Source of the DNA: Spirochaetales bacterium
GTDB lineage: Bacteria > Spirochaetota > Spirochaetia > DSM-2461
Length of the DNA stretch: 38,003 nucleotides
NCBI GenBank assembly: GCA_016936115.1
Contig: JAFGPQ010000313.1
Coordinates: 1 to 38,003 of the forward strand
Direction of reading: 5' to 3'
The notes beneath the pieces are model-generated. The model saw only the letters and a program-made list of their open reading frames with translations, ran no database searches and was not told the DNA's origin. Both the position numbers and the translations under genes were made by a program. Shown in pieces: positions 16,589 through 25,120 of the stretch (position 1 is its first letter; every line of letters starts with the position of its first letter).

Positions 16589-18420
16589 GAAAGGGACTCC
16601 TGCCGGCTATGGCCCTGCTGTTACTCCTGGCGTCCTGCCGGGTCAGTCCTCCTGAGAAAATCGACTACGTCATCGGGGTTTCCAACTCCAGCATGCTCGA
16701 AGAGTGGCGCATCCAGTTGAACCGGGAGCTCAAGGAGGAGGCGGACCGCTATCCCTTCCTTTCGGTCATCTTCACCGATGCCGCCTCCCGTTCGGACAAG
16801 CAGATACGGGATATCGAAAAACTGATGGGCTACGGCATCGACCTGCTCATCATTTCTCCCTGCGACGTGGAGAGAATGACCCCCATTATCAGCGCCATTT
16901 ACGAAACGATTCCCGTGATAATCCTGGACCGGGTGGTGGACGGTTATGACTACACCCTCTTTATCGGCCCGGATAATGACAACATCGGACGCCTGGGCGC
17001 GCTGGCCCTTCATCGGTTGCTGGGTGAGGAGGGGGGCCGTGTCCTGGAGATCTCCGGCCCCATGGACCAGCTCTCCTCGCGCAGCCGCAGCCGGGGACTG
17101 CATCGGGAAGTGGAGGAGAGCTACCCCTCCATCGTCATGAAGGATCCCCTTATCGTCAGTCCCCAGAACCGGGACCGGGCGGAGGATCTGCTGTTGGAGG
17201 AACCTGGCCGGCTGGAGGGGATCGACGCGATCTACACCCATACGGACGGGCTGGCCCTAGGGGTTTCCCGGGCTCTGGAAAAGCTGGACCGTGCAGACAT
17301 TCCCATCGTGGGAACGGACAATCCCTCCGGGGAGAACGGGGGATTTGATTTAGTGGACCGGGGGCTTATCCACAGCACGGTGGAGAGCAGCACCGGGGGA
17401 CGGGAGGCGGTGCGCTACGCCCTGGATATTCTGAACCGCCGCACCGGGGTTCCCAAGCAGATCATCCTGCGCAGCCGCATTGTCACCCGGGATAACCGCA
17501 GCAACTACACCCCGATGCCGGTGGGGGGCGGAGCGGAAGACGGCATTACCCTGGGGTACGCCCAGGTGGGGACGGAGAGCCAGTGGCGGGTAAGCAATAC
17601 CAAATCCATCATCCAGGCGGCCAAGGATTTCGACATCGACCTGATCTACCGGGACGCGGACCAGAATCAGGAGGCCCAGATAGGGTATCTGCGGGAGTTC
17701 ATAGAGAAGAAGGTGGATGCGATTCTCCTCTCCCCCATCGTGGAAGAGGGTTACGAGGAGGTTCTGGGAGAAGCGAAGGAGGCGGGAATTCCCGTGCTTC
17801 TGTCGGACCGGAAAATCGATTCCCCCGACGAGGAGCTCTATATGACCTTTATCGGGGGGGATTTCAAGGAGGAGGGACGCCGGGCGGCCCGCTGGATAAG
17901 CCGGCAGTATCCGGGACAGTCCGTCCGGATTCTGGAGCTCTGGGGAACCAACGGGGCTACCCCCACCGAAGAGAGGCACGAGGGTTTCGCTGAAATCATC
18001 GACGGGATCGCCGCCTACGATATCGTCTATGCGGGAACGGGTAACTTTACTCGGGACGGGGGTTATGCCATCGTATCCGACTACCTGGAAACCCATGCCC
18101 CTCCCATGGTGGATGTGATCTTCGCCCACAACGATGACATGATCCTGGGGGCCATCGACGCGATTCGGGAGCGGGGCCTCAAGCCCGGTGTTGATATCAA
18201 GCTGATTTCGGTGGACGGGACCAGGGCGGCCCTTAACGCCCTGAAGAAGGGAGATATGAATTTCGTGGTGGAGTGCACCCCCTTGCTGGGTGACCAGGTG
18301 ATGAAGGCCGTCCTCGATCTGATGCAGGGAAAGGATCTGCCCATGAGAATCGTTACCGATGAGAGAACCTTCGAGGCGGATCAGGTTGACGACGGATTTA
18401 TCCGGAGGCGGAGTTATTGA
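16582..18420 (+). CDS. Lipoprotein with two tandem periplasmic-binding-protein domains, putative sugar sensor
   Basis: A 612-residue protein with a clear lipobox (LLLLLASC, Cys about residue 19), so it is anchored to a membrane facing the periplasm. Domain 1 (about 27-315) is a type I periplasmic-binding domain (YVIGVSNSSMLEEWR, IPVIILDRVVDGYDYTLFIG). Domain 2 (about 322-612) closely follows the operon's own YtfQ: GYAQVGTESQWR, DADQNQEAQI, SPIVEEGYEEVL, HNDDMILGAIDAIRERGLKPG, VECTPLLGDQ. Ordinary binding proteins have one such domain and about 320 residues. Translational coupling to the YesM/YesN pair suggests it senses rather than feeds a transporter. The ligand of domain 2 is probably that of YtfQ; that of domain 1 is unknown. 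The stop overlaps the convergent LacI gene. Confidence 0.88.
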   Translation: MLRKGLLPAMALLLLLASCRVSPPEKIDYVIGVSNSSMLEEWRIQLNRELKEEADRYPFLSVIFTDAASRSDKQIRDIEKLMGYGIDLLIISPCDVERMTPIISAIYETIPVIILDRVVDGYDYTLFIGPDNDNIGRLGALALHRLLGEEGGRVLEISGPMDQLSSRSRSRGLHREVEESYPSIVMKDPLIVSPQNRDRAEDLLLEEPGRLEGIDAIYTHTDGLALGVSRALEKLDRADIPIVGTDNPSGENGGFDLVDRGLIHSTVESSTGGREAVRYALDILNRRTGVPKQIILRSRIVTRDNRSNYTPMPVGGGAEDGITLGYAQVGTESQWRVSNTKSIIQAAKDFDIDLIYRDADQNQEAQIGYLREFIEKKVDAILLSPIVEEGYEEVLGEAKEAGIPVLLSDRKIDSPDEELYMTFIGGDFKEEGRRAARWISRQYPGQSVRILELWGTNGATPTEERHEGFAEIIDGIAAYDIVYAGTGNFTRDGGYAIVSDYLETHAPPMVDVIFAHNDDMILGAIDAIRERGLKPGVDIKLISVDGTRAALNALKKGDMNFVVECTPLLGDQVMKAVLDLMQGKDLPMRIVTDERTFEADQVDDGFIRRRSY

Positions 18421-19421
18421 TTCTGGCGGAGTGTGGTATCGCGCTGGACGATATCCGGGGTGATGAGAATTTTCCGTGGTTCCGTATCTGTTCCGTTTAT
18501 AGCATAATCCATCAGGTCAAGGGCGGCATGGGCGACGCTGGATATTTTCATATCAACAGAACTCAGCCTGTTGCTGACAGCCATGATTGTATTGTCGTGG
18601 CTGAGAATGGCGATCTCATCGGGAACCCGGTAACCGAAGTGGCGGACGGCATATAGGGCGCCGACGCCCATGATGTCGTTGCAAGTAAAAATCGCGGATG
18701 GCTTTTTTCCTGTGGCCAGGATCCTCGATACGGCTTCGTAGGTAAGCTCAATTCCCTTCTCCACGTTAACATCGGCCAGAGTAAGTACATCGTCCTCTTC
18801 GGGCGTAATTCCCCTGTCGCATAATTCTTCCTTCCAGACTTTTTCCTTAAGATCAAAGGAATAACCGGTATTTCCCCTGATGAAGAGTTGCTTCGTGTAG
18901 CCTCCATCGAGCAGATATCGGGCCGCTCTCCTCATACCGGCGGCCTGATCGACCATGACCGAATTCATCCCGTAAAAATCTTCATAGGAATGGACTAACA
19001 CCAGCGGAATCCTCTGAGACAGGGTGGAAAGAAAATCAGGCTCGAATTCCTTGACGGAGAGATCGTGGAGTATAATCCCTTCCACGCCTCTGGAAAGAAG
19101 GTCGGAGATGCATTTGTACTGGGAATCATAGCGGTCGCTGCGGTTCAAATAAACGATGGTTCCTTCCGCTTCGCACCTGTCAATGGCTGTCTCCGCAAAT
19201 TCCATTGCGTAATAATTCGTTACACTTTGCGTTACAATGGCAAAGGCTTTCTGTTGCGTGCCAAGAGTCCTTTTTGTCAAATCATCGGGCATATGGTTTA
19301 ATTTTCTTATGGCTTCTTCTACCTTTTCACGGGTTTCCTTTCTTACGGGCCCATTATTCAACACCCGGGAGACGGTAGCGGTTGATACACCTGAAGCTTT
19401 TGCTATTTCATTTACAGTCAT
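18414..19421 (-). CDS. LacI-family transcriptional regulator of the alpha-galactoside operon
   Basis: A 335-residue repressor. The N-terminal LacI HTH is textbook (MTVNEIAKASGVSTATVSRVLN, residues 1-22), followed by a hinge region (about 42-58) whose sequence (LNHMPDDLTKRTLG) departs from the usual xYxPNxxAR. A periplasmic-binding-like effector domain runs from about 60 to 330 (AFAIVTQSVTNYYAMEFAETA ... ILSHDNTIMAVSNRLSSVDM). It is divergent from the permease/binding-protein/alpha-galactosidase operon, so it most likely represses that operon until an alpha-galactoside or galactose binds. Its own promoter (TTGACA-17-GATAAT) and several half-sites lie in the shared 206-base AT-rich gap. Confidence 0.92.
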   Translation of the reverse strand: MTVNEIAKASGVSTATVSRVLNNGPVRKETREKVEEAIRKLNHMPDDLTKRTLGTQQKAFAIVTQSVTNYYAMEFAETAIDRCEAEGTIVYLNRSDRYDSQYKCISDLLSRGVEGIILHDLSVKEFEPDFLSTLSQRIPLVLVHSYEDFYGMNSVMVDQAAGMRRAARYLLDGGYTKQLFIRGNTGYSFDLKEKVWKEELCDRGITPEEDDVLTLADVNVEKGIELTYEAVSRILATGKKPSAIFTCNDIMGVGALYAVRHFGYRVPDEIAILSHDNTIMAVSNRLSSVDMKISSVAHAALDLMDYAINGTDTEPRKILITPDIVQRDTTLRQNQ

Positions 19422-19474
19422 GAAAATACTCTCAATAAGTCTATAATCGTTCTCAATAATTTGTCTACTCTCAT

Positions 19475-19503
19475 ATTATCGTAATATATGGAATATCTGT
19501 CAA
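19475..19503 (-). promoter_or_regulatory. Promoter of the LacI-family gene
   Basis: On the minus strand TTGACA (19503-19498), 17 bases and GATAAT (19480-19475): a perfect -35 and near-consensus -10. The predicted start near 19468 gives a leader of about 46 bases carrying two copies of TTATTGAGA, the second at the Shine-Dalgarno position. Confidence 0.65.
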
Positions 19504-19510
19504 GAAGAGA

Positions 19511-19581
19511 ATGTAATAAAATCCAATATATATGTAAAACGTTACAAAAATTATGTAAATTCATACAATATTTGCTTTACA
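19511..19581 (+). promoter_or_regulatory. Cluster of phased TGTAA half-sites, candidate LacI-family operators
   Basis: ATGTAA occurs at 19511, 19532 and 19553, exactly 21 bases apart. Inverted partners TTACA lie at 19542-19546 and 19577-19581. TGTAA-AACG-TTACA (19533-19546) forms a dyad like LacI-family operators. The cluster lies between the two divergent promoters and reaches the -35 box of the permease promoter. Confidence 0.5.
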
Positions 19582-19605
19582 AATCTGAGAATCTGCTCTT
19601 ATACT
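19576..19605 (+). promoter_or_regulatory. Promoter of the alpha-galactoside operon
   Basis: TTTACA (19576-19581), an 18-base spacer and TATACT (19600-19605), giving a start near 19612 and a leader of about 16 bases containing GGAG. A TTACA half-site overlaps the -35 box, as expected for repression by the divergent LacI protein. Confidence 0.55.
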
Positions 19606-19627
19606 GATAAAGAAAATGGAGATATTT

Positions 19628-20527
19628 ATGAGAGAAACCCCGAATAAGCGCAAAAGAAAAAGTCTGGATAAACAGGGGGCGGGAGCTTTATTGTTTCTGC
19701 TTCCCAGTCTTATCGGTTTTGCCGCTTTTTTCATCGTTCCCGCCCTGCGGGGGATTTTTCTGAGTCTTACCGATTGGGATCTGCTGGGGAAGCCGGGCTT
19801 TGTGGGGCTGGAGAATTACGGGAAGCTTTTGACCGACGAGGAATTCTGGAACTCCATGCTGGTGACAGTAAAGTATGTTTTCTGGAATATTCCCCTGCAG
19901 ACGGTGCTGGCCCTGGGAATCGCCCTGGTCATGGACCGGGTGACGAAATCCAGTGTCTTCCGGGGGATAATCCTGATACCCTGGCTGCTTCCCAATGTCG
20001 TCGTAGCCCTGTTATGGCTCTGGCTTCTTGATCCGGCTGTCGGCGTTATCAACAGCACGGTTCAGAGCTGGGGAATGAAACCGATAAACTTTCTGACCTC
20101 AACCGAGCTGGCCCTGCCTTCTATCGCCGGCATCAACATCTGGCGCCACATGGGATATACCGCGCTCATTGTTTTTGCCGGGCTTCAGGGTATCCCCCGT
20201 GAGGTGGAAGAGGCCGCCCTGATAGACGGCGCTTCCCCCTGGACGCGATTCATACGGATCATCCTACCCTATCTGCGCCCCGTTCTCGCCTTTGTAATCA
20301 TCACATCGGTCATCGGCTCCTTTCAGATTTACGATACCGTAGCCATCACGACAAGGGGAGGCCCCATCACCGCAACCTACGTCATCTACCTTTTTATTTT
20401 TAAGAACGGTTTTGAAAGCTATCTGATGGGTTATGCCACAGCGGCCTCAATGATCCTGTTTCTCATATTGATGGGAGTCAGCTTTCTTCAGATGAGAATC
20501 ATGAGAGCCAGCGAGAGCGATTTCTAG
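19628..20527 (+). CDS. Carbohydrate ABC transporter permease, MalF-type (alpha-galactoside importer)
   Basis: I place the start at 19628 (MRETPNKRKRKSLDKQGAG), since GGAG lies 6 bases upstream; the track start at 19616 contains that ribosome site. The 299-residue protein has six predicted helices, and the EAA loop EVEEAALIDGASPWTRFIRI lies at about 190-209. It pairs with the next gene to form the pore of a raffinose/melibiose-type importer. The substrate is inferred from the alpha-galactosidase at the end of the operon and the LacI regulator beside it. No ATPase gene is present locally, so a shared MsmK/UgpC-type ATPase is assumed. Confidence 0.93.
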   Translation: MRETPNKRKRKSLDKQGAGALLFLLPSLIGFAAFFIVPALRGIFLSLTDWDLLGKPGFVGLENYGKLLTDEEFWNSMLVTVKYVFWNIPLQTVLALGIALVMDRVTKSSVFRGIILIPWLLPNVVVALLWLWLLDPAVGVINSTVQSWGMKPINFLTSTELALPSIAGINIWRHMGYTALIVFAGLQGIPREVEEAALIDGASPWTRFIRIILPYLRPVLAFVIITSVIGSFQIYDTVAITTRGGPITATYVIYLFIFKNGFESYLMGYATAASMILFLILMGVSFLQMRIMRASESDF

Positions 20528-20550
20528 ATAGGGAACATCAGGAGATAATT

Positions 20551-21453
20551 ATGAGTAATTCCAATAGTGCATTGAATAAGAAAACCGGACTGACAAAGGG
20601 AATCCTATGGGCGCTGACAGCGCTCCTTCTCTTCGTGACGCTTTTCCCCTTTTTCTGGGTATTCCGAACGTCTCTGACTCCCAAGAGTCTGATTTTCACA
20701 GAGCCCACGGCCATCATGCCGTCGGTTAGGACGTGGACCCATTACGGCCGCGTTCTGGGATTGATCGACAGAGCAAGGGCCATCGAACTGGGGGGAACGG
20801 GACAATCGGTGAACTTCGGCCTGAACATTCTGAATTCCTTCATCGTTTCCATCGGGGTAACCATCTTTCAGGTCCTCTTTTCTTCAATGGCCGCCTTCGC
20901 CTTCGCCAGATTGAAATTCCGTTTCAGGGAAATGCTGTTCGCGCTTTACGTTTCGACCCTGATGATTCCCAGTATCGTCATGATGCTGCCCAACTTCGTT
21001 TTCGTGAAGGATCTGCACCTGCTGAATACTTATCTTGGCATAATGGCGCCGACTCTGCTTATGACGCCCTTCGCCGTATTCTTCCTCAGGCAGTTCATGC
21101 TGGGAATCAACAGAGAGTTGGAAGAAGCCGCTTTTCTAGACGGCGCCGGGCTGGGGGTTGTGTTCTGGGAGATAATAATCCCCCTATGCGCCAATGCGAT
21201 GATGACTTTAGCTGTCATCACCTTCATTAATACATGGAATGATTACATGTGGCCTTTGATCGTAGGGAAGAAGGAAGAAATCAGAACTCTGACAGTAGCG
21301 CTGGGCATTTTCAGGCTGCAGACTCCCCAGGGACAGCCTGACTGGGGCGGAATGATGGCCGGGGCCACACTCGCCATGGTTCCCACCTTGGGCATTCTTA
21401 TACTTTTCGGAAGGCGAATTGTGAATTCCATTGGGTTTTCCGGCTTCCGCTAG
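20551..21453 (+). CDS. Carbohydrate ABC transporter permease, MalG-type (alpha-galactoside importer)
   Basis: A 300-residue membrane protein with six predicted helices, starting with LWALTALLLFVTLFPFFWVF (about 19-38). Its EAA loop is ELEEAAFLDGAGLGVVFWEI (about 190-209), and it ends IVNSIGFSGFR like other MalG/RafG/MsmG permeases. AGGAG lies 7 bases before the ATG; the gap to the MalF-type gene is 23 bases. A 71-base gap to the binding-protein gene holds a weak hairpin (GTCCTC-TTTGGG-GAGGAC). Confidence 0.93.
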   Translation: MSNSNSALNKKTGLTKGILWALTALLLFVTLFPFFWVFRTSLTPKSLIFTEPTAIMPSVRTWTHYGRVLGLIDRARAIELGGTGQSVNFGLNILNSFIVSIGVTIFQVLFSSMAAFAFARLKFRFREMLFALYVSTLMIPSIVMMLPNFVFVKDLHLLNTYLGIMAPTLLMTPFAVFFLRQFMLGINRELEEAAFLDGAGLGVVFWEIIIPLCANAMMTLAVITFINTWNDYMWPLIVGKKEEIRTLTVALGIFRLQTPQGQPDWGGMMAGATLAMVPTLGILILFGRRIVNSIGFSGFR

Positions 21454-21478
21454 AAAAACCATTTCAATCAGGTCAATT

Positions 21479-21496
21479 GTCCTCTTTGGGGAGGAC
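21479..21496 (+). other. Small hairpin before the binding-protein gene
   Basis: GTCCTC-TTTGGG-GAGGAC, a 6-bp perfect stem, lies between the MalG-type gene and the binding-protein gene, without a T-run. It could mark an mRNA processing or stabilising element at the 5' side of the binding-protein message. Confidence 0.35.
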
Positions 21497-21524
21497 TGAT
21501 AATTAAACTTAAAGGAGTTTATAA

Positions 21525-22850
21525 ATGAAGAAACAGATTTTTACCATTCTGTTAGCGGCTTGTCTGGTCCTGACCCTCTGGAGCAATGGAAAGGAAGATA
21601 AGACTTCCGGTCCCGTGACAGTTCAGTACATTCTCTGGGATGCCAATCAGCTGCCCGCCTATGAGAAGTGCGCAGAGGATTTTATGGCTGCCAATCCGGA
21701 CATCACAATCGAAATCACTCAGATGGGCTGGGGCGATTACTGGACCGGGCTTCAGACCGATATGGTCGGCGGTACGGCTGCCGACGTTTTTACGAACCAT
21801 CTGGCCAAGTACCCCGATTTCGCCTCCAAGGGCCAGCTGGTGGATATCGCGCCCATGGTCGCCCGCGACAAGGTGGATACTTCAGTGTACATGAACGGTC
21901 TGGACGGTCTCTGGGCGACAAAGGACGGCAAGCGCTTCGGCCTTCCCAAGGATTGGGACACCATTGCTATCGTTTATAACCAGGAGATGATTAATGCCGC
22001 CGGTTACTCCGCCGCTGAGGCCAACAGTCTGAACTGGAACGCAAAAGACGGCGGAACCTTTGAAAAGTTCATTGCTGCCCTTTCCGTGGATACCAGCGGA
22101 AGAAACGGTCTGGATCCCAATTTCGATTCGGAGAACGTAGCCTGCTACGGTCTTGCTCTGAACCATTTCGACGACCGGGGACAGGCTCAGTTCAGCCCCA
22201 TGGCCGTTAGTAATAACTGGATGTATACGGACGGTCTCTACAACGCCAATTACCACTTTGACGATCCCAAGTTCATCGCCACGATCCAGTGGTTCGTCGA
22301 TATGACCGAAAAGGGCTTCCTGGCTCCCTACGAAATGACCGCAAATAACGCCAACCCCCTCTTCACATCCCGCCAGGCCGCTACCGTCTTCGACGGTTCA
22401 TGGATGATCGGCTATTACTCCAGCAGTTCCGAATTCCCCGTGGGATTCGCAAAGCTGCCCGCCGGACCCGCCGGAGTGAAGAGTATGACAAATGGTCTGG
22501 CCGATTCCATCTGGGTAGGTTCCAAGCATAAGGAGCAGGCCTGGCTGTGGGTCAAATACCTCGCCTCCGCGGAAGCCCAGAATACCGTAGGTACCTTCGG
22601 CGTTGTTTTCCCCGCTATCGAATCGGGAGTAAAGAATGCTCTGGCCGCCTATGATGCGAAAGGGCTTGATGTTTCCGCCTTTACAGAAGAAGCCACTAAC
22701 CCCGGCGAAACCTTTGTATACCCCATTGTTGACAACGGCGTGAAAATCAGCGAGATTATGACTCAGACTTTCGATAGTATTTTCCTGGGTGTGACAGATG
22801 CCGAATCTTCCCTTAAGGAAGCGAACAAGAAGATACTGGATCTTTTCTAA
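21525..22850 (+). CDS. Sugar-binding protein of ABC importer (alpha-galactoside type)
   Basis: A 441-residue family 1 extracellular binding protein (RafE/MsmE-like) with a short hydrophobic signal (MKKQIFTILLAACLVLTLWSNG). LAAC resembles a lipobox, but a hydrophobic stretch follows the Cys, so signal-peptidase I cleavage near WS|NG is also possible. Mature-part features are TVQYILWDANQLPAYEKCAEDF at the N-terminus, ITQMGWGDYWTGLQTDM, and a Trp/Tyr-rich cleft (FDGSWMIGYYSSSSEFPVGF). AAGGAG lies before the ATG. It is followed by the strongest terminator-like hairpin in the window, before the alpha-galactosidase gene. It should deliver alpha-galactosides to the two preceding permeases. Confidence 0.92.
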   Translation: MKKQIFTILLAACLVLTLWSNGKEDKTSGPVTVQYILWDANQLPAYEKCAEDFMAANPDITIEITQMGWGDYWTGLQTDMVGGTAADVFTNHLAKYPDFASKGQLVDIAPMVARDKVDTSVYMNGLDGLWATKDGKRFGLPKDWDTIAIVYNQEMINAAGYSAAEANSLNWNAKDGGTFEKFIAALSVDTSGRNGLDPNFDSENVACYGLALNHFDDRGQAQFSPMAVSNNWMYTDGLYNANYHFDDPKFIATIQWFVDMTEKGFLAPYEMTANNANPLFTSRQAATVFDGSWMIGYYSSSSEFPVGFAKLPAGPAGVKSMTNGLADSIWVGSKHKEQAWLWVKYLASAEAQNTVGTFGVVFPAIESGVKNALAAYDAKGLDVSAFTEEATNPGETFVYPIVDNGVKISEIMTQTFDSIFLGVTDAESSLKEANKKILDLF

Positions 22851-22872
22851 GAATTAATTAACAGAGTTTTTG

Positions 22873-22904
22873 GGACCAGCCTTGACGGGCTGGTCCGATT
22901 TTTT
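22873..22904 (+). terminator. Strong intrinsic terminator-like hairpin between binding protein and alpha-galactosidase
   Basis: GGACCAGCC-TTGACG-GGCTGGTCC, a perfect 9-bp stem, is followed by GA and six T. The next ribosome site (AAGGAG, 22912-22917) starts 7 bases later. No new promoter is visible in the gap, so the alpha-galactosidase probably depends on read-through. Confidence 0.85.
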
Positions 22905-22922
22905 CTCTACCAAGGAGTTCCC

Positions 22923-25109
22923 ATGAGCATTGAATACATAGATTCCCAAAAGCTTTTCCACCTGAAAACCCCTTCGTCCAGCTACTTTATCCGTCTTGAG
23001 AAGGGAAAGCACCCTGTGCACCTCGGATGGCACGGCGCCATAAAAAACTGGGGCGGGAGCAATGACATTCAATGCTTCGACAGGGCCTTCTCGCCTAATC
23101 CCCGGACGGAGGAGCGCTCCTTTTCTCTGGATAACATTCCCCTGGAGTACAGTGCCTGGGGACGGACGGACCTTCGCACTCCCTCCCTGCAGGTGGAGGG
23201 AGCGGACGGCAGCATGTCCCTGGATCTGGAGTATCGGGAGCACTCCATCCTTCCGGGGAAGCCTTTACTGGATGGGCTCCCCTCGGTTTATCTGGAGGAT
23301 GACAGCGAGGCGGATACCCTTGTTCTGACCCTGGAAGATCCCCTGACCGGTCTGCTTTGCGACCTTTCCTATACGGTATTCGCGGAACGGGACGTCATTA
23401 CCAGAAGCGTCCGCCTGCGAAACGGCGGCAAAGAGGAGCTGACGGTCAAGCGGATTATGAGCCTCTCCCTGGATCTTGAGGATTCGGACTACACCCTGGT
23501 GCAGCTTTCCGGCGCCCACAACAGGGAGCGCCGTATCCACAGGCGGCCCCTGGCCTCGGGCATGCAGTCCGTAGAGAGCCGCCGCGGCACGAGCAGCCAT
23601 CAGCAGAATCCCTTTATTGCCCTCATGAAGGGGGATGCAGGGGAGGATCAGGGAATCGTTTACGGCTTCAGTCTGGTTTACAGCGGCAATTTCCTGGCTG
23701 CGGTGGACGTGGATCAGTTCGATTCCCCCCGGGTGATTATGGGTATCAACCCATTCGATTTCGCCTGGCGCCTTGAGCCGGGCAGCGAGTTCCAGACGCC
23801 CGAAGCGGTTATGGTGAGAAGCGGTAAAGGGCTGGGGGCAATGTCCCGCACCTACCATGATCTCTATCGCTCCCGCCTCTGCCGGGGCGCTTACCGGGAC
23901 AGGGAAAGGCCCGTTCTCATCAACAACTGGGAAGCCACCTACTTCGATTTCGACTCGAATACCATCCTGAACCTGGCCGACGAGGCGAGTCGCCTGGGCA
24001 TTGAGCTCTTCGTTCTGGACGACGGCTGGTTCGGGGAACGGGACAATGACCTCACCTCACTGGGCGACTGGTTCCCTCATAAGAAGAAACTACCCGGCGG
24101 CATAAGGTCCCTGGCGGAGGGCATTCTGGAAAAGGGTATGTCCTTCGGTATCTGGGTGGAGCCAGAAATGATTTCCGAGAAGAGCCGCCTTTACGAAGCC
24201 CATCCCGACTGGTGTATTCGGGTTAAACGGCGAAATCTTTCCACCGGCCGGTCCCAATTGGTTCTGGACTATTCCCGCAGGGATGTGCGTGACTACATAG
24301 TGGGGATCCTCTCAGACATCCTCCGTGACAATCCCGTCTCCTATGTGAAATGGGATATGAACCGCCACTTGACCGAAGTGGGCTCCGCCCTTCTGCCGGC
24401 GGAACGGCAGCGGGAAACGTCCCACCGCTTCGTTCTGGGTGTATACGACGTTTTGGAGCGCATTACTTCCGCCTTCCCGGAAGTGCTCTTCGAGAGCTGT
24501 TCCGGCGGAGGCGGGCGGTTTGATCCGGGCATGCTCTACTACATGCCCCAGACCTGGACCAGCGACAATACGGACGCCATATCAAGACTTTCCATACAGG
24601 CGGGAACCTCCCTGGTCTATCCCCCCCTGACTATGGGGGCCCATGTGTCGGCGGTACCCAATCACCAGACGGGACGCACGGTCTCCCTCAAGACCCGGGG
24701 CGCCGTTGCCATGGGGGCCAATTTCGGCTATGAGCTGAATCTCCTGAACCTGTCAGCCGATGAGAAGGATCAGATCAAGGAGCAGGTGGCGGAGTATAAA
24801 AAAAGGCGTCACCTGATCCTGGACGGTTCCCATTACCGCCTGATCGAACCGTGGAAGCAAACGGACCGTTACGCCTGGATGACCGTTTCCCCCGACAGGA
24901 GGGAAGCCCTGGCCGTCTTCGTATCGGTCCATACAGAGTCGAACCACCCCTACGGTTCCCTGAAGCTGAAAGGATTGGACAGGGATATGTCCTATTCTAT
25001 CAACGGGGAGGGATCCTACGGAGGGGACGAACTGATGGAATCGGGAATCAGGCTGCCCTATCCTCTTTTCGAAGCGGATGCCCATGAGTTTCACATCCGG
25101 GCGCTTTGA
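22923..25109 (+). CDS. GH36 alpha-galactosidase
   Basis: A 728-residue enzyme, full length for the GH36 group I tetrameric alpha-galactosidases. An N-terminal beta-supersandwich (about 1-330) is followed by a (beta/alpha)8 barrel with ELFVLDDGWFG, GIWVEPEMIS, the nucleophile Asp478 in YVKWDMNR and the acid/base Asp548 in TWTSDNTDAISR, then a C-terminal beta-sandwich. As I recall, AgaA of Geobacillus stearothermophilus has the same two residue numbers. There is no signal peptide, so it hydrolyses imported melibiose, raffinose or stachyose to release galactose in the cytoplasm. It is the last gene of the LacI-controlled operon, behind a terminator-like hairpin. Confidence 0.95.
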   Translation: MSIEYIDSQKLFHLKTPSSSYFIRLEKGKHPVHLGWHGAIKNWGGSNDIQCFDRAFSPNPRTEERSFSLDNIPLEYSAWGRTDLRTPSLQVEGADGSMSLDLEYREHSILPGKPLLDGLPSVYLEDDSEADTLVLTLEDPLTGLLCDLSYTVFAERDVITRSVRLRNGGKEELTVKRIMSLSLDLEDSDYTLVQLSGAHNRERRIHRRPLASGMQSVESRRGTSSHQQNPFIALMKGDAGEDQGIVYGFSLVYSGNFLAAVDVDQFDSPRVIMGINPFDFAWRLEPGSEFQTPEAVMVRSGKGLGAMSRTYHDLYRSRLCRGAYRDRERPVLINNWEATYFDFDSNTILNLADEASRLGIELFVLDDGWFGERDNDLTSLGDWFPHKKKLPGGIRSLAEGILEKGMSFGIWVEPEMISEKSRLYEAHPDWCIRVKRRNLSTGRSQLVLDYSRRDVRDYIVGILSDILRDNPVSYVKWDMNRHLTEVGSALLPAERQRETSHRFVLGVYDVLERITSAFPEVLFESCSGGGGRFDPGMLYYMPQTWTSDNTDAISRLSIQAGTSLVYPPLTMGAHVSAVPNHQTGRTVSLKTRGAVAMGANFGYELNLLNLSADEKDQIKEQVAEYKKRRHLILDGSHYRLIEPWKQTDRYAWMTVSPDRREALAVFVSVHTESNHPYGSLKLKGLDRDMSYSINGEGSYGGDELMESGIRLPYPLFEADAHEFHIRAL

Positions 25110-25120
25110 CCAAAGCAGGC

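Noticed and set aside
19533-19546. CcpA cre box at TGTAAAACGTTACA
   Set aside because: The central CG is one position off the cre consensus; a site for the adjacent LacI-family protein is more likely.
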